A stretch of 64,000 bases of DNA from JBPOFM01 sp051252455 (lineage in GTDB: Bacteria > Bacteroidota > Bacteroidia > Flavobacteriales > Flavobacteriaceae): the NCBI GenBank assembly GCA_051252455.1, contig JBPOFM010000002.1:1-64000 (forward strand), in the 5' to 3' direction. Under the pieces are notes generated by a model. The model did not search any database and was not told where the DNA came from. It saw nothing but the letters and a program-made list of their open reading frames with translations. The stretch's first letter is position 1; each line of letters begins with the position of its first letter. A program made the translations under genes and the position numbers. Below are positions 22,402 through 33,067 of this stretch, in pieces.

Positions 22402-25400
22402 CTATCTTTTTAACGCAAAATGGGCTTTAAAAACTTTTGGAGCACCATCAGGGTTTTTATATTCTATTGTGAACCAATAGTCTGTACTTGGTAGAGGATT
22501 TTCATTATAGGTCCCGTCCCAGCCTTTGCTGGTAGGACTTAATTGTTTTAGTAATTTACCAAACCTATCAAAAATGTATATTTTCGCACTCGGTTGGTTT
22601 GATAAACCAATGACATTCCAATTCTCATTATAAGTATCACCATTAGGTGTGAAAAATACAGGATAATCAATAATTAAAACATCATCACTTGAGACACCGC
22701 AACCATTCATATCTCTTGCGGTAATGGTGTGTTCGCCTGGAGTCACGTGCACAAATGTATATGTGTTGTCATTTGGAGTATTTGTAACCCATGGACCACC
22801 ATCTAGGCTAAATTCATAGACGCCAGTTCCGATAATAGTTGCAACAATACTATGATTATCTGCAAAGTCTTCAGAAGTGACCGTCGCATCTACTATAGGA
22901 GGACCACTTTCTGAAACGCTCGTACTATCTGAACCTTGACATCCTGTTACATTATCGGTAACTACAACTGTATAAATACCTGCTTGAGTTGGCTCGAAAC
23001 TAGATGAGGTGTTGAGCACCAAGGCTGGATTGTTGTTGTCTGTCCATACAAAAGTATAGTCAAGTTCACTCAAATCAGTTTCTATGGTAATTGGCCCATT
23101 TACTGAACCCGTTGAATCTAAACAAATCGTATAGCTTTCTTCTAATTCTACAATAGGCGATGGATTGATCGTAACTGTAAAGCTGTTTTCATCGGTGCAA
23201 GTTGTGTTTGTATTGTTTTCTGCAAACACATAGATAGTTTGCGAATTAAAAATCACATCACCTGCATTCAATAACGAACCAGAGCCATTTGTACCAGTGT
23301 AATAATTGTTTCCACTTGACAATGTAGGTAGCGTATACGCATCACACGCACTGACATTTATTGGCGAATCAGCAATTGAAGATTGGTATAGTGTTAAAGT
23401 GAACGATTCCTCATCAAAACAATTGGGCGTCGTAGCCGTTGCGTCGTACATGTAAAGTGTCACGGGATAACTCACAAAATCTGAAAAATTGAGTGTTGTT
23501 CCACTTGCATAAGCAGTCCCAGTTGCGTTCGGTCCAGTATAATATTGCTCGTTTCCTGTGAGGTTACTTCCTGTAATCGTTGGCAATATATAGCTATCGC
23601 AATGCACTTGATTAGGTAATGCATCAATTTGTGGTGTATTGTTTACAGTTACGGTAATGTTTGATGTGGCAGCATTATTGGGAGCTGCGACACCACTGTC
23701 GGTCAGTGTTACTTGATATGTAGTTGTTGCAGTTGGAGTGACATTTAAAGTCTGATTTGTACCTAAAACAACAGCACTTCCATGTTCATTCCAGGAATAA
23801 GAATAGGTTCCTAGAGGTGCAGCAGGATTCGGAGTTGCTGTAAGTGTTACGATTGTGTTGTCCGTGGAGCAAATAACAGCATTGTTCGCCGTTGCCGTAA
23901 TCGAAATGATACATTCATTTATTGTTAAATTGAAAGATACCTCATCAAAACAATTGGGAATTGTAGCCGTTGTGTCGTACATGTATAAAGTTACAGGATA
24001 ACTTGCGAAATCTACAAAGTTGATTGTTGTTCCACTGGCATAAGCAGTTCCAGTACCGCTTGTTCCTGTGTAATATTGTTCATTTCCTGTGAGGTTGTTT
24101 CCTGTAATCGTTGGTAAGGTATAGCTATCACAATGCACTTGATTCGCTAAAGCGTCAATTTGTGGTGTATTGTTTACAGTTACGGTAATGTTTGATGTAG
24201 CAATATTGTTTGGAGGCGCAATACCACTATCAGTCAACGTGACTTGATAGGTTGTAGTTAGTGTTGGAGTAACATTTAGAATTTGATTTGTGCCTAAAAC
24301 AACAGCACTTCCAAGTTCATTCCATGAATAAGAATATGTGCCTTGGGGCGCAACAGGGTTCGGAGTTGCTGTCAGTGTTACGGTTGTGTTGTCTGCGAAG
24401 CAAATAACAGCATTGTTCGCCGTTGCCGTAACCGTAATGGTACATTCATTTATGGCTAATGTAAAAGATTCCTCATCAAAACAATTGGGAATTGTAGCCG
24501 TTGCGTCGTACATGTATAAAGTTACAGGATAGCTTGCAAAATCTGCAAAGTTGAGTGTTGTGCCACTTGTATAAGCAGTTCCAGTTCCGTTCGGTCCAGT
24601 ATAATAGTGTTCATTTCCAGTAAGATTGCTTCCCGTAATTGTTGGCAAGGTGTAGCTATCGCAATGCACTTGATTCGCCACAGTGTCAATTTGAGGTGTA
24701 TCGTTAACGGTCACGGTAACGTCTGATGTTGCTACATTATTTGGAGTGGCGATACCACTATCGGTCAGTGTGACTTGATATGTAGTTGTTGCAGTTGGAG
24801 TGACATTTAAAATCTGGTTAGTACCTAAAACAGCAGCACTTCCAATTTCATTCCATGAATAAGAATATGTGCCTTGGGGCGCAACAGGGTTCGGAGTTGC
24901 TGTCAGTGTTACGGTTGTGTTGTCTGCAGAACAAATAACAGCATTGTTCGCTATTGTAATAACTGAAAAGGTACATTGGTTTATGGTTAACGTAAAAGAT
25001 TCTTCACCAAAACAAATCGGTGTTGTCGCTGTTGCGTCGTACATGTAAAGGGTTACGGGATAACTAGTAAAATCTGCAAAATTGATTGTTGTACTACTTG
25101 CATAAGCAGTTCCAGTTCCGTTTGTAGCTGTATAATATTGTTCGTTTCCTGTGAGGTTGTTTCCTGTAATCGTTGGTAAGGTATAGCTATCGCAATGAAC
25201 TTGATTCGCCAAAGCGTCAATTTGAGGTGTATCGTTAACGGTCACGGTAACGTTTGATGTAGCAATATTGTTTGGAGCGGCAATACCACTATCGGTCAGT
25301 GTGACTTGATAAGTTGTGGTTATTGTTGGGGTGACATTTAGAGTCTGATTTGTTCCTAAAACAGCAGCACTTCCAAGTTCATTCCATGAATAAGAATAGG

Positions 25401-28400
25401 TGCCTTGCGGTGCGGCAGGATTCGGAGTTGCAGTAAGTGTTACAGTTGTGTTGTCAGCCGAACAGATAATCGCATTGTTTGCCGTTACAGTAACCGAAAT
25501 GGTACATTCATTTATGGTTAAAGTGAATGTCTCTTCATCAAGACAATTGGGTGTTGTCGCTGTTACGTCATACATGTATAAAGTTACAGGATAGCTTGCA
25601 AAATCTGCAAAGTTGAGTGTTGTGCCACTTGTATAAGCAGTTCCAGTTCCGTTCGGTCCAGTATAATAGTGTTCATTTCCAGTAAGATTGCTTCCCGTAA
25701 TTGTTGGCAAGGTGTAGCTATCGCAATGAACTTGATTCACCAAAGCGTCAATTTGAGGTGTATCGTTAACGGTCACGGTAATGTTTGACGTAGCAAAATT
25801 GTTTGGAGCGGCAATACCACTCTCGGTCAGTGTGACTTGATAAGTTGTGGTTATTGTTGGGGTGACATTTAGAGTCTGATTTGTTCCTAAAACAGCAGCA
25901 CTTCCAAGTTCATTCCATGAATAAGAATAGGTGCCTTGCGGTGCGGCAGGATTCGGAGTTGCAGTAAGTGTTACAGTTGTGTTGTCAGCCGAACAGATAA
26001 TCGCATTGTTTGCCGTTACAGTAACCGAAATGGTACATTCATTTATGGTTAAAGTGAATGTCTCTTCATCAAGACAATTGGGTGTTGTCGCTGTTACGTC
26101 ATACATGTATAAAGTTACTGGATAGCTTGCAAAATCTGCATAGTTGAGTGTTGTACCACTTGCATAAGCAGTTCCGGTCCCGTTTGTTCCCGTGTAATAT
26201 TGTTGGTTGCCTGTAAGGTTGTTTCCTGTAATTACTGGAAGTGTAAAAGAATTGCACTGTGTAACATCACTTACGGAATTAATTACAGGCGATGTCGCGA
26301 TAGTAACAGTAAAGCTATTTTCATCAGTACAGTTAGGTGTTGTATTGGTTTGGGCAAATATATAAATGGTTTGTGAAGTTGAGATCACATCCCCTGCATT
26401 CAATAAGGAACCTGAACCATTGATACCCGTGTAATAATTATTGCCACTGGACAATGCAGGAAGTGTATACGAATCACATGCATTGACATTTATTGGCGCA
26501 TCAGCGGTTGGTGATTGATTTATGGTTAAGGTGAAAGATTCTTCATCAAAACAATTCGGCGTTGTTGCCGTTGCATCATACATGTATAAAGTAACAGGAT
26601 AGCTTGCAAAATCTGAAAAATTGAGTGTTGTTCCACTTGCATACGCAGTCCCATTTGCGTTCGGTCCAGTATAATATTGCTCGTTGCCTGTGAGGTTGCT
26701 TCCTGTAATTGTTGGCAAGGTGTAGCTATCGCAATGGACTTGATTCGCCACAGTGTCAATTTGTGGAGTATTGTTTACCGTTACTGTAATGTTTGATGTC
26801 GATACATTATTTGGAGCGGCGATACCACTATCTGTCAGGGTGACTTGATATGTTGTGGTTACTGTTGGAGTGACATTTAGAGTCTGGTTTGTGCCTAAAA
26901 TAACAGCACTTCCAAGTTCATTCCAGGAATAAGAATAGGTTCCTAGAGGTGCAGCAGGATTTGGAGTCGCCGTCAGTGTTACTGTTGTGTTGTCCGCAGA
27001 ACAGATAACAGCATTGTTCGCCGTTGCAGTGACCGAAATGGTACATTCGTTTAAGGTCAATGTAAAAGATTCTTCAGTGATACAATTATGAGTTGTAGCG
27101 GTTTCATCGTAAATGTAAAGTGTAACAGGATAGCTTGCAAAATCTGCAAAGTTGAGTGTTGTTCCACTTGCATAAGCAGTTCCAGTTCCATTTGTTCCTG
27201 TGTAATACTGTTGGTTGCCTGTAAGGTTGTTTCCTGTAATTACTGGAAGTGTAAATGAATTACATTCTGTAACGTCACTTACGGAATTAATTACAGGCGA
27301 TGTCGCGATAGTAACAGTAAAGCTATTTTCATCAGTACAGTTAGGTGTTGTATTGGTTTGGGCAAATACATAAATTGTTTGTGAAGTCGTAATCATTTCA
27401 CCTACACTCAATAAAGAACCTGTGGCATTTGTACCCGTGTAATAATTATTGCCATTAGACAATGCAGGAAGTGTATACGAATCACATGCATTGACATTTA
27501 TCGGTGCATCAGCGGATGGTGATTGGTTTATGGTTAAGGTGAAAGATTCTTCACCAAAACAAATCGGTGTTGTCGCCGTTGCGTCGTACATGTATAAAGT
27601 AACAGGATAACTAGTAAAATCAGCAAAGTTGATTGTTGTACCACTTGCATAAGCAGTTCCAGTTCCGTTTGTAGCTGTATAATATTGTTCGTTTCCTGTT
27701 AGGTTGCTTCCCATTATTACTGGAAGTGTAAAAGAATTGCACTGTGTAACATCACTTACGGGATTAATTACAGGGGCTGTCGTAATGGAAACCGTAAAAC
27801 TATTTGCATCCGTACAGTTCGGTGTTGTATTGGTTTGGACTAATACATAAATGGTTTGTGGGTTGGATGTATTATTAAATGCTGTTAAATCCGACCCAGT
27901 AATTTCATTTAACAAAGCAGCATCTGTATAATAATGTACTGTGAAATCTGCAGCAGTTTGTGATCCTAAAATGTTTGCATTCTGGGACGTAAGATCGAAC
28001 GTTCCAACATTCGAACTGCCACTATCACATTCTTCAAGATCATTCGGTTGGTTTGCTACAGGAAGTATATTTACTATTAGCTCAAAGCTTACTGTATCAT
28101 TGAAACAAGAGGTAGCGTTGTTTTCTTCTACTGTAACAAAAATAGTTTGCGGGTTAGTAGTATTATTAAATGCAGTTAAATCCGTTCCAGTAATTTCATT
28201 TATCCCAGCAGCATCTGTAAAATAGCGTACGGTAAAATCTGTAGCGGATTGCGATCCTAAAACGGTTGCATTTTGGGACGTTAGATCGAACGTTGCAAAA
28301 CCATCATTACTTGTACCATCACAAACTTCTAAATTTGGTGGTGCGGTTGCTGAAGGTGGTGTGCATTTCGTTATACAAAAGTTATCATAGACAAAATATA

Positions 28401-30876
28401 CATCATTAATTCCAGGATTTGGTCGTTGTACTTCTCCAAAAGCTAGAAAAGAATAAGCATTTGTAGTAGTAACAGTAATCGATATACGTGAAAATCCTCC
28501 ATCCGTGGGTGATGAAGTTTCTTCTGCACTCCCAATTACTTCCCATCCTGGCTCTAAACCTATATCATCTCTTGTAGCAATGGGTAAAGTTGGGCATGTG
28601 TTACCAACAAAGCCATACACTTGTATTTGATGGGTACCAGTTCCTTTTGATTGAAATATATCAAATTCAATGACACAAGTATCACCCGCCAGAACAGGGG
28701 TTGGTAAACATTGCCCAATATATTCTGACCAAATATTACCAATACCGTTAAGCGTATAACCGAAACCACCTATAAAATTCTGCGCAAAAGTTGGGCAAGT
28801 ACCCCATAGAGAATCCCAATAGCCAGTCCCACAATCACAGGTAAAATCTGGAGTTGTTTGAGAAACTGCAACCCAATTACCTACACGATTAATCTGACTG
28901 TGATTGTTTGAGCAAGTGGTAAAACTATCCATATTTGGATTTGCAAAACCACAGACTTGCCCAGTTGGTGATTGGTTTAGTATTAAAGTGAATGATTCTT
29001 CATCAATACAATTGGGCGTTGTTGCCGTTGCGTCGTAGATGTATAAAGTTACAGGGTAACTTGCGAAATCCGCAAAGTTGAATGTTGTTCCACTAGCATA
29101 AGCAGTTCCTGTTCCATTTGGACCCGTATAATACTGTTCGTTTCCTGTGAGATTGCTTCCTGTAATCGTTGGCAACGTATAACTATCGAAAAAAACCTGA
29201 TTAGCTAAAGCGTCAATTTGCGGTGTATTGATTACCGTGATTGTAACATTTGCCGTAGAAGTATTATTTGGAACCGCAATACCACTATCAATCAAAGTGA
29301 CTTGATAAGTTGTGGTTATTGTTGGGGTGACATTTAAAGTCTGATTTGTTCCTAAAACAGCGGCACTACCCAATTCATTCCATGAATAAGAATACGTGCC
29401 TTGCGGTGCTGCAGGATTCGGAGTTGCTGTAAGTGTTACAGTTGTGTTGTCAGCCGAACAGATAATCGCATTGTTTGCCGTAACAGTAACCGAAATGGTA
29501 CATTCATTTATGGTTAAAGTAAAAGATTCTTCGGCGATACAATTAGGCGTCGTTGCCGATTCATCGTACATATAAAGTGTTACAGGATAACTTGCGAAAT
29601 CCGCAAAATTGATTGTGCTTCCAATTGCAAATGCAGTTCCAGTTCCGTTTGTTCCAGTATAATAGTGTTCGTTTCCAGTAAGATTGCTTCCAGTTATTGC
29701 TGGAAGTGTGAACGTATCGCAAGATTGAACATTATTAATTTCATCAATTGACGGTACAGGAATAAATTCTATAATAACAGCATCAGAAATAAAACAACCT
29801 AGCGAATACGTTATCACCACGGTATATTCACCATCCTCGGTAACTGCTAAAGTTTGATTATTTTCGCCAGGAATAATGCCACCATCCAAGAACCAATTGA
29901 TGGATGATACGGTCGATGGATTAATACCGGAGTCTAAAGTAATTATATCTCCTTCACAAATAGCGGTTTGGTTAGCAATTAAAATATCATCTCCGAGACT
30001 TAATGTTCCAATATTTAAACTACCAGCTTCCAAAAAAACAGCCGAATCAAGTACAGAATCTCCTCGATCTGCAATCACCATTTTCATAGTATATACTTGA
30101 TTTGGGATAACATTAACTGTCGCCGTCAATATTGTAGTATACCCATCAAATTGAGTGAGATTAGTATTGTTTATACCGGAGTTACTTACATATAAATTAG
30201 GAAAGAAATTGGTTCCTGAAACTTCTCCACCACAAGTAAAACTGTTATCGTGAATGCTATATGTATTTACAGGAACTCCTGCAGATCCAGTTACTGATGC
30301 GATATTTGTGCCTCCAAAAGCTGTTCCAGAGTCATTGGGAATTCCTGGGCCTCTGACTAAGAACGCAAATCCGTCCCTATATTGACTATTACATTCATAA
30401 TTATCTTCATACTCTTCAGAAGCAAAAATAAAATTGAGGCTGACCACATCAATTAAAGGTATAAAAGTGAACATAAAAGCAGTAGCATCATATGTTGTAT
30501 AGTTGTCACCATTAGCAGCATTCAAAATTTGTGCAAGGTCTGTGTCTCCTGGTCTGCCAATATTAGTGCCTGCTTGTGTATTATTGTTTGGGCCTTGTGC
30601 ATTTGCTATAAGACCTGTGGATAGAATAACGCCACGTTCAAAGGGGAAATTAGTAGTGCCTCTTGTAAAGTAGCCCCAATTACCATAGTCTGTGATTGGC
30701 GTAGTTAATGTAGCAAGACCAGCACAGTCGTTCCCAATCAAAACATTATTGACTAATTGTTCGGCATTATAGGCAGTTTCTGCATCGGCAGGATTTTCAA
30801 CAATGATAGATTGGGCAATAGAAAAATGCAAAGAAAAAAGAAAGAAAAAAAGGGATAGCTGGATTAATTTACGCAT
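22402..30876 (-). CDS. Giant T9SS type B adhesin with choice-of-anchor L domain and tandem repeats
   Basis: 2824 residues. Signal peptide MRKLIQLSLFFFLFSLHFS. A choice-of-anchor L domain covers about residues 30-290 (VILSTGLIANAQGPNN, FIFASEEYEDNYECN), then an Ig-like domain. The long repeat region has modules TVTLTATPNP...YSYSWNELGS (about seven copies) alternating with CDSYTLPTITGSNLTGN...YYTG...GTAYASGTT modules. A Cys-rich jelly-roll-like domain sits near 645-860. The C-terminal gliding-motility-associated domain VFFTPNGDTYNENWNVIGLS ends FKAHFALKR, a type B T9SS sorting tail. The protein is exported by T9SS and attached at the surface, probably for adhesion or gliding. Five repeats are in perfect 531-bp register (23575-26230). 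Confidence 0.9.
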   Translation of the reverse strand: MRKLIQLSLFFFLFSLHFSIAQSIIVENPADAETAYNAEQLVNNVLIGNDCAGLATLTTPITDYGNWGYFTRGTTNFPFERGVILSTGLIANAQGPNNNTQAGTNIGRPGDTDLAQILNAANGDNYTTYDATAFMFTFIPLIDVVSLNFIFASEEYEDNYECNSQYRDGFAFLVRGPGIPNDSGTAFGGTNIASVTGSAGVPVNTYSIHDNSFTCGGEVSGTNFFPNLYVSNSGINNTNLTQFDGYTTILTATVNVIPNQVYTMKMVIADRGDSVLDSAVFLEAGSLNIGTLSLGDDILIANQTAICEGDIITLDSGINPSTVSSINWFLDGGIIPGENNQTLAVTEDGEYTVVITYSLGCFISDAVIIEFIPVPSIDEINNVQSCDTFTLPAITGSNLTGNEHYYTGTNGTGTAFAIGSTINFADFASYPVTLYMYDESATTPNCIAEESFTLTINECTISVTVTANNAIICSADNTTVTLTATPNPAAPQGTYSYSWNELGSAAVLGTNQTLNVTPTITTTYQVTLIDSGIAVPNNTSTANVTITVINTPQIDALANQVFFDSYTLPTITGSNLTGNEQYYTGPNGTGTAYASGTTFNFADFASYPVTLYIYDATATTPNCIDEESFTLILNQSPTGQVCGFANPNMDSFTTCSNNHSQINRVGNWVAVSQTTPDFTCDCGTGYWDSLWGTCPTFAQNFIGGFGYTLNGIGNIWSEYIGQCLPTPVLAGDTCVIEFDIFQSKGTGTHQIQVYGFVGNTCPTLPIATRDDIGLEPGWEVIGSAEETSSPTDGGFSRISITVTTTNAYSFLAFGEVQRPNPGINDVYFVYDNFCITKCTPPSATAPPNLEVCDGTSNDGFATFDLTSQNATVLGSQSATDFTVRYFTDAAGINEITGTDLTAFNNTTNPQTIFVTVEENNATSCFNDTVSFELIVNILPVANQPNDLEECDSGSSNVGTFDLTSQNANILGSQTAADFTVHYYTDAALLNEITGSDLTAFNNTSNPQTIYVLVQTNTTPNCTDANSFTVSITTAPVINPVSDVTQCNSFTLPVIMGSNLTGNEQYYTATNGTGTAYASGTTINFADFTSYPVTLYMYDATATTPICFGEESFTLTINQSPSADAPINVNACDSYTLPALSNGNNYYTGTNATGSLLSVGEMITTSQTIYVFAQTNTTPNCTDENSFTVTIATSPVINSVSDVTECNSFTLPVITGNNLTGNQQYYTGTNGTGTAYASGTTLNFADFASYPVTLYIYDETATTHNCITEESFTLTLNECTISVTATANNAVICSADNTTVTLTATPNPAAPLGTYSYSWNELGSAVILGTNQTLNVTPTVTTTYQVTLTDSGIAAPNNVSTSNITVTVNNTPQIDTVANQVHCDSYTLPTITGSNLTGNEQYYTGPNANGTAYASGTTLNFSDFASYPVTLYMYDATATTPNCFDEESFTLTINQSPTADAPINVNACDSYTLPALSSGNNYYTGINGSGSLLNAGDVISTSQTIYIFAQTNTTPNCTDENSFTVTIATSPVINSVSDVTQCNSFTLPVITGNNLTGNQQYYTGTNGTGTAYASGTTLNYADFASYPVTLYMYDVTATTPNCLDEETFTLTINECTISVTVTANNAIICSADNTTVTLTATPNPAAPQGTYSYSWNELGSAAVLGTNQTLNVTPTITTTYQVTLTESGIAAPNNFATSNITVTVNDTPQIDALVNQVHCDSYTLPTITGSNLTGNEHYYTGPNGTGTAYTSGTTLNFADFASYPVTLYMYDVTATTPNCLDEETFTLTINECTISVTVTANNAIICSADNTTVTLTATPNPAAPQGTYSYSWNELGSAAVLGTNQTLNVTPTITTTYQVTLTDSGIAAPNNIATSNVTVTVNDTPQIDALANQVHCDSYTLPTITGNNLTGNEQYYTATNGTGTAYASSTTINFADFTSYPVTLYMYDATATTPICFGEESFTLTINQCTFSVITIANNAVICSADNTTVTLTATPNPVAPQGTYSYSWNEIGSAAVLGTNQILNVTPTATTTYQVTLTDSGIATPNNVATSDVTVTVNDTPQIDTVANQVHCDSYTLPTITGSNLTGNEHYYTGPNGTGTAYTSGTTLNFADFASYPVTLYMYDATATIPNCFDEESFTLAINECTITVTATANNAVICFADNTTVTLTATPNPVAPQGTYSYSWNELGSAVVLGTNQILNVTPTLTTTYQVTLTDSGIAPPNNIATSNITVTVNNTPQIDALANQVHCDSYTLPTITGNNLTGNEQYYTGTSGTGTAYASGTTINFVDFASYPVTLYMYDTTATIPNCFDEVSFNLTINECIISITATANNAVICSTDNTIVTLTATPNPAAPLGTYSYSWNEHGSAVVLGTNQTLNVTPTATTTYQVTLTDSGVAAPNNAATSNITVTVNNTPQIDALPNQVHCDSYILPTITGSNLTGNEQYYTGPNATGTAYASGTTLNFSDFVSYPVTLYMYDATATTPNCFDEESFTLTLYQSSIADSPINVSACDAYTLPTLSSGNNYYTGTNGSGSLLNAGDVIFNSQTIYVFAENNTNTTCTDENSFTVTINPSPIVELEESYTICLDSTGSVNGPITIETDLSELDYTFVWTDNNNPALVLNTSSSFEPTQAGIYTVVVTDNVTGCQGSDSTSVSESGPPIVDATVTSEDFADNHSIVATIIGTGVYEFSLDGGPWVTNTPNDNTYTFVHVTPGEHTITARDMNGCGVSSDDVLIIDYPVFFTPNGDTYNENWNVIGLSNQPSAKIYIFDRFGKLLKQLSPTSKGWDGTYNENPLPSTDYWFTIEYKNPDGAPKVFKAHFALKR
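23575..26230 (-). repeat. Five in-register 531-bp tandem repeats inside the adhesin gene
   Basis: The landmark GATACATT/GGTACATT occurs at 23908, 24439, 24970, 25501 and 26032, exactly 531 bp (177 codons) apart. The two units around 25400 and 25931 are almost identical over several hundred bases, while outer units have diverged, indicating ongoing expansion or gene conversion. Boundaries are approximate. Confidence 0.85.
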
Positions 30877-30939
30877 CTTGATATCAAATACTTGGGAAAG
30901 ATATCAATAAATTTTTGACTTTTAATTAAAGGTTAATAT

Positions 30940-31509
30940 TTAAATTTCTTGATACCTAAAACAATCCACCTCATGGTCATTGACCAAGCCTGTCGCTTGC
31001 AAATACGCATACATCACAGTAGAGCCCACAAACTTAAATCCTCTCTTTTTCAGATCTTTGCTGATGGCATCACTCAAAGCAGTTGTTGGAGGTGCTTTTT
31101 TATAATCGACCACCTTATTTTTAATGGGCTTACCATTCACAAAACTCCATATGTAATTGGAAAAGGATCCAAATTCGTCTTGCACTTTCAAAAAAGCCTG
31201 TGCATTCGTTACAGCAGAATTTACCTTTAATTTGTTTCGAATGATACCTGCATCTTCAAGTAGTGAATCAATTTTCTTCTGCTTGTAGTTGGCAATCTTA
31301 TTATAATTGAAATTGTCAAACGCTTTTCGGAAATTCTCACGTTTTCTCAAAATAGTTATCCAACTCAAACCTGCCTGAAAGGTTTCCAAAATCAAGAATT
31401 CAAATAATACAGCATCATCTGTTACGGGAACACCCCATTCTGTGTCATGATACTCTTCATAGAGCGCATCCCCTCTACACCATCCGCATCTATTTTTTTG
31501 CATTTTCAC
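30940..31509 (-). CDS. tag: DNA-3-methyladenine glycosylase I
   Basis: 189 residues. The start MKMQKNRCGWCRGDALYEEY then HDTEWGVPVTDD is the conserved Tag N-terminus, with Cys and His zinc ligands supplied together with the C-terminal motif LVNDHEVDCFRY. LILETFQAGLSWITILRKRE contains the substrate-pocket residues. It excises 3-methyladenine from alkylated DNA. A second in-frame ATG two codons later is equally possible. It lies between the adhesin and the thioredoxin gene, transcribed toward the adhesin but with its own 64-bp gap. Confidence 0.95.
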   Translation of the reverse strand: MKMQKNRCGWCRGDALYEEYHDTEWGVPVTDDAVLFEFLILETFQAGLSWITILRKRENFRKAFDNFNYNKIANYKQKKIDSLLEDAGIIRNKLKVNSAVTNAQAFLKVQDEFGSFSNYIWSFVNGKPIKNKVVDYKKAPPTTALSDAISKDLKKRGFKFVGSTVMYAYLQATGLVNDHEVDCFRYQEI

Positions 31510-31625
31510 TTGAGTTTGTGTTTAATAATCGTGTAAGTTTCATAAAAATATAGGACTTACCTATAATAAAGGTCAAAAAAACTCACACAACAAGATACTA
31601 TTTTTACATCATCTAACGAATCAAA

Positions 31626-32222
31626 ATGAATACACTTATTAAAGCAAGCCTCACAATAAGCACAGATTATCAGCAATACAAAGAAATGGTAACAGAATTG
31701 GTACAACAAAACGGAACAACGGGCAATGATACCTCTGAAGCAATGGTCGAATATACCAAACTCAACGACAGACGCATGAAACGTTGGGACAAAACCATCA
31801 AAGTGTCTGAAGAGGCAAAAGAGAGGCTATCAAATTTTGATGGAGACGTCACTTGGTTGGTGCTTACAGAAAGTTGGTGCGGTGATGCTGCACATGTGAT
31901 TCCTGCAATTCATAAAATCGCTTCATTGAATGATCACATTGATTTAAAATTAATTTTGAGAGATGATAACGACGAATTGATGAATCAGTTTTTAACCAAT
32001 GGAGGCAAGTCCATTCCAAAACTGATAATGATTGACAATATCACTGGCGACGTCATCGATTCTTATGGTCCAAGACCGAGTAAAGCAACACAGTTGGTAA
32101 ATGAATATAAAGCAACACATGGCGCTTTAACACCTAAATTTAAAGAAGACTTACAGTATTGGTATAATGCCGATAAAGGACAGAATGTAATAGAAGATAT
32201 GTTGGACTTGTTGAACGTTTAG
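31626..32222 (+). CDS. Thioredoxin-fold protein
   Basis: 198 residues, no signal peptide. The thioredoxin-like segment WLVLTESWCGDAAHVIPAIH has WCGDA in place of the classical WCxxC, so only one active-site Cys remains, as in the Thioredoxin_9 (BrxA-like) families. Later strands IDLKLILRDD and GGKSIPKLIMIDNITG include the cis-Pro motif (SIPKL). Probably cytoplasmic thiol chemistry with a monothiol mechanism. The stop overlaps that of the opposing gene by 4 bp. Confidence 0.8.
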   Translation: MNTLIKASLTISTDYQQYKEMVTELVQQNGTTGNDTSEAMVEYTKLNDRRMKRWDKTIKVSEEAKERLSNFDGDVTWLVLTESWCGDAAHVIPAIHKIASLNDHIDLKLILRDDNDELMNQFLTNGGKSIPKLIMIDNITGDVIDSYGPRPSKATQLVNEYKATHGALTPKFKEDLQYWYNADKGQNVIEDMLDLLNV

Positions 32223-33001
32223 TTTTTCCCTACAAAAATATAGGTAATCGTCCCGATCTGATTGGCTGTTGAAGCTGAACTGAAGCGTGCATTTTCTGCA
32301 TATTCTAGAGCACTATCAATCAAACATTCATTGGAAGACGTAGAAGCCGCTTTATTGACCGAAGTATCAATCACTGCACCATTGGCATTCACTTTTATGT
32401 TGATGACGATTTTACCGTTTTCTTCACACAGATAAACAGGAGGAGGCAAATGCTCGTCTTTCCGATTCCTTAGTGAATAACTAACACTACTATTTCTATT
32501 GGCAGACGTCGTAAAACCTGTTCTATTCGAAGAATTATCACCATTGGAAGCTGTTGATTTACGCTTTTCAGCAGATCGCATGGCAATAACTTTATTGATT
32601 TTGCTGTAGGAGGATAATTCATCCTCATTGACTGATGATTCTTGGGTGGTAGGTGTGTTTTTTACATCCGTGACTTCTTCTGGCACTTCAGTAGCCTCTG
32701 TCTCTGTCCGTTTGGTGGTTTTATCAAAATCATTGGCATTCAAAGATTTGAAATTTTTCATCATCTCTTTGTACTCACTGGTTTCGTTAAAGGCTTTATT
32801 AGTTTCTTTTGAGGTTTGTTCATTCAAAGCTAACTGTTCCAACAACTTTTCTTCAGGTGTTTTTTCGGGTTGCAGTTCGTAGTAGCTTTCAGCAACATTT
32901 TTTTCTTGCTCTTTAAGTTGAAGCGCAAACATAGCCATCAAGATTGTACCTGAAATGAGGACAGTTATCATCAAAGCTTTATGTTTATCTAGCAGGTTCA
33001 A
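32219..33001 (-). CDS. TonB-like energy-transducer-related membrane protein
   Basis: 260 residues. N-terminal transmembrane anchor (KALMITVLISGTILMAMFAL), then a long Glu/Thr/Ser-rich periplasmic linker, and a C-terminal domain LPPPVYLCEENGKIVINIKV, NANGAVIDTSVN and ENARFSSASTANQIGTITY. That domain resembles TonB C-terminal modules, which have a PVYPC..G.V.V.. pattern and an A-x-x-W/RF strand. The classical proline-rich TonB linker is absent, so it is TonB-like rather than a clear TonB. It overlaps the stop of the thioredoxin gene by 4 bp. Confidence 0.6.
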   Translation of the reverse strand: MNLLDKHKALMITVLISGTILMAMFALQLKEQEKNVAESYYELQPEKTPEEKLLEQLALNEQTSKETNKAFNETSEYKEMMKNFKSLNANDFDKTTKRTETEATEVPEEVTDVKNTPTTQESSVNEDELSSYSKINKVIAMRSAEKRKSTASNGDNSSNRTGFTTSANRNSSVSYSLRNRKDEHLPPPVYLCEENGKIVINIKVNANGAVIDTSVNKAASTSSNECLIDSALEYAENARFSSASTANQIGTITYIFVGKN

Positions 33002-33067
33002 AGCAGGAATTTAGAGTTTTTTGGGTCGCTCAAGTATTAATATATACGTCAAAGTAACAAAAAAAGA

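Noticed and set aside
24338..26125. Plus-strand frames (24338, 25400, 25931) opposite the adhesin, two of them identical
   Set aside because: They are repeats of the same antisense frame in the tandem units, useful only for showing the 531-bp period.
23575..26230. CRISPR-like tandem repeats
   Set aside because: They are 531-bp in-frame coding repeats of an adhesin.
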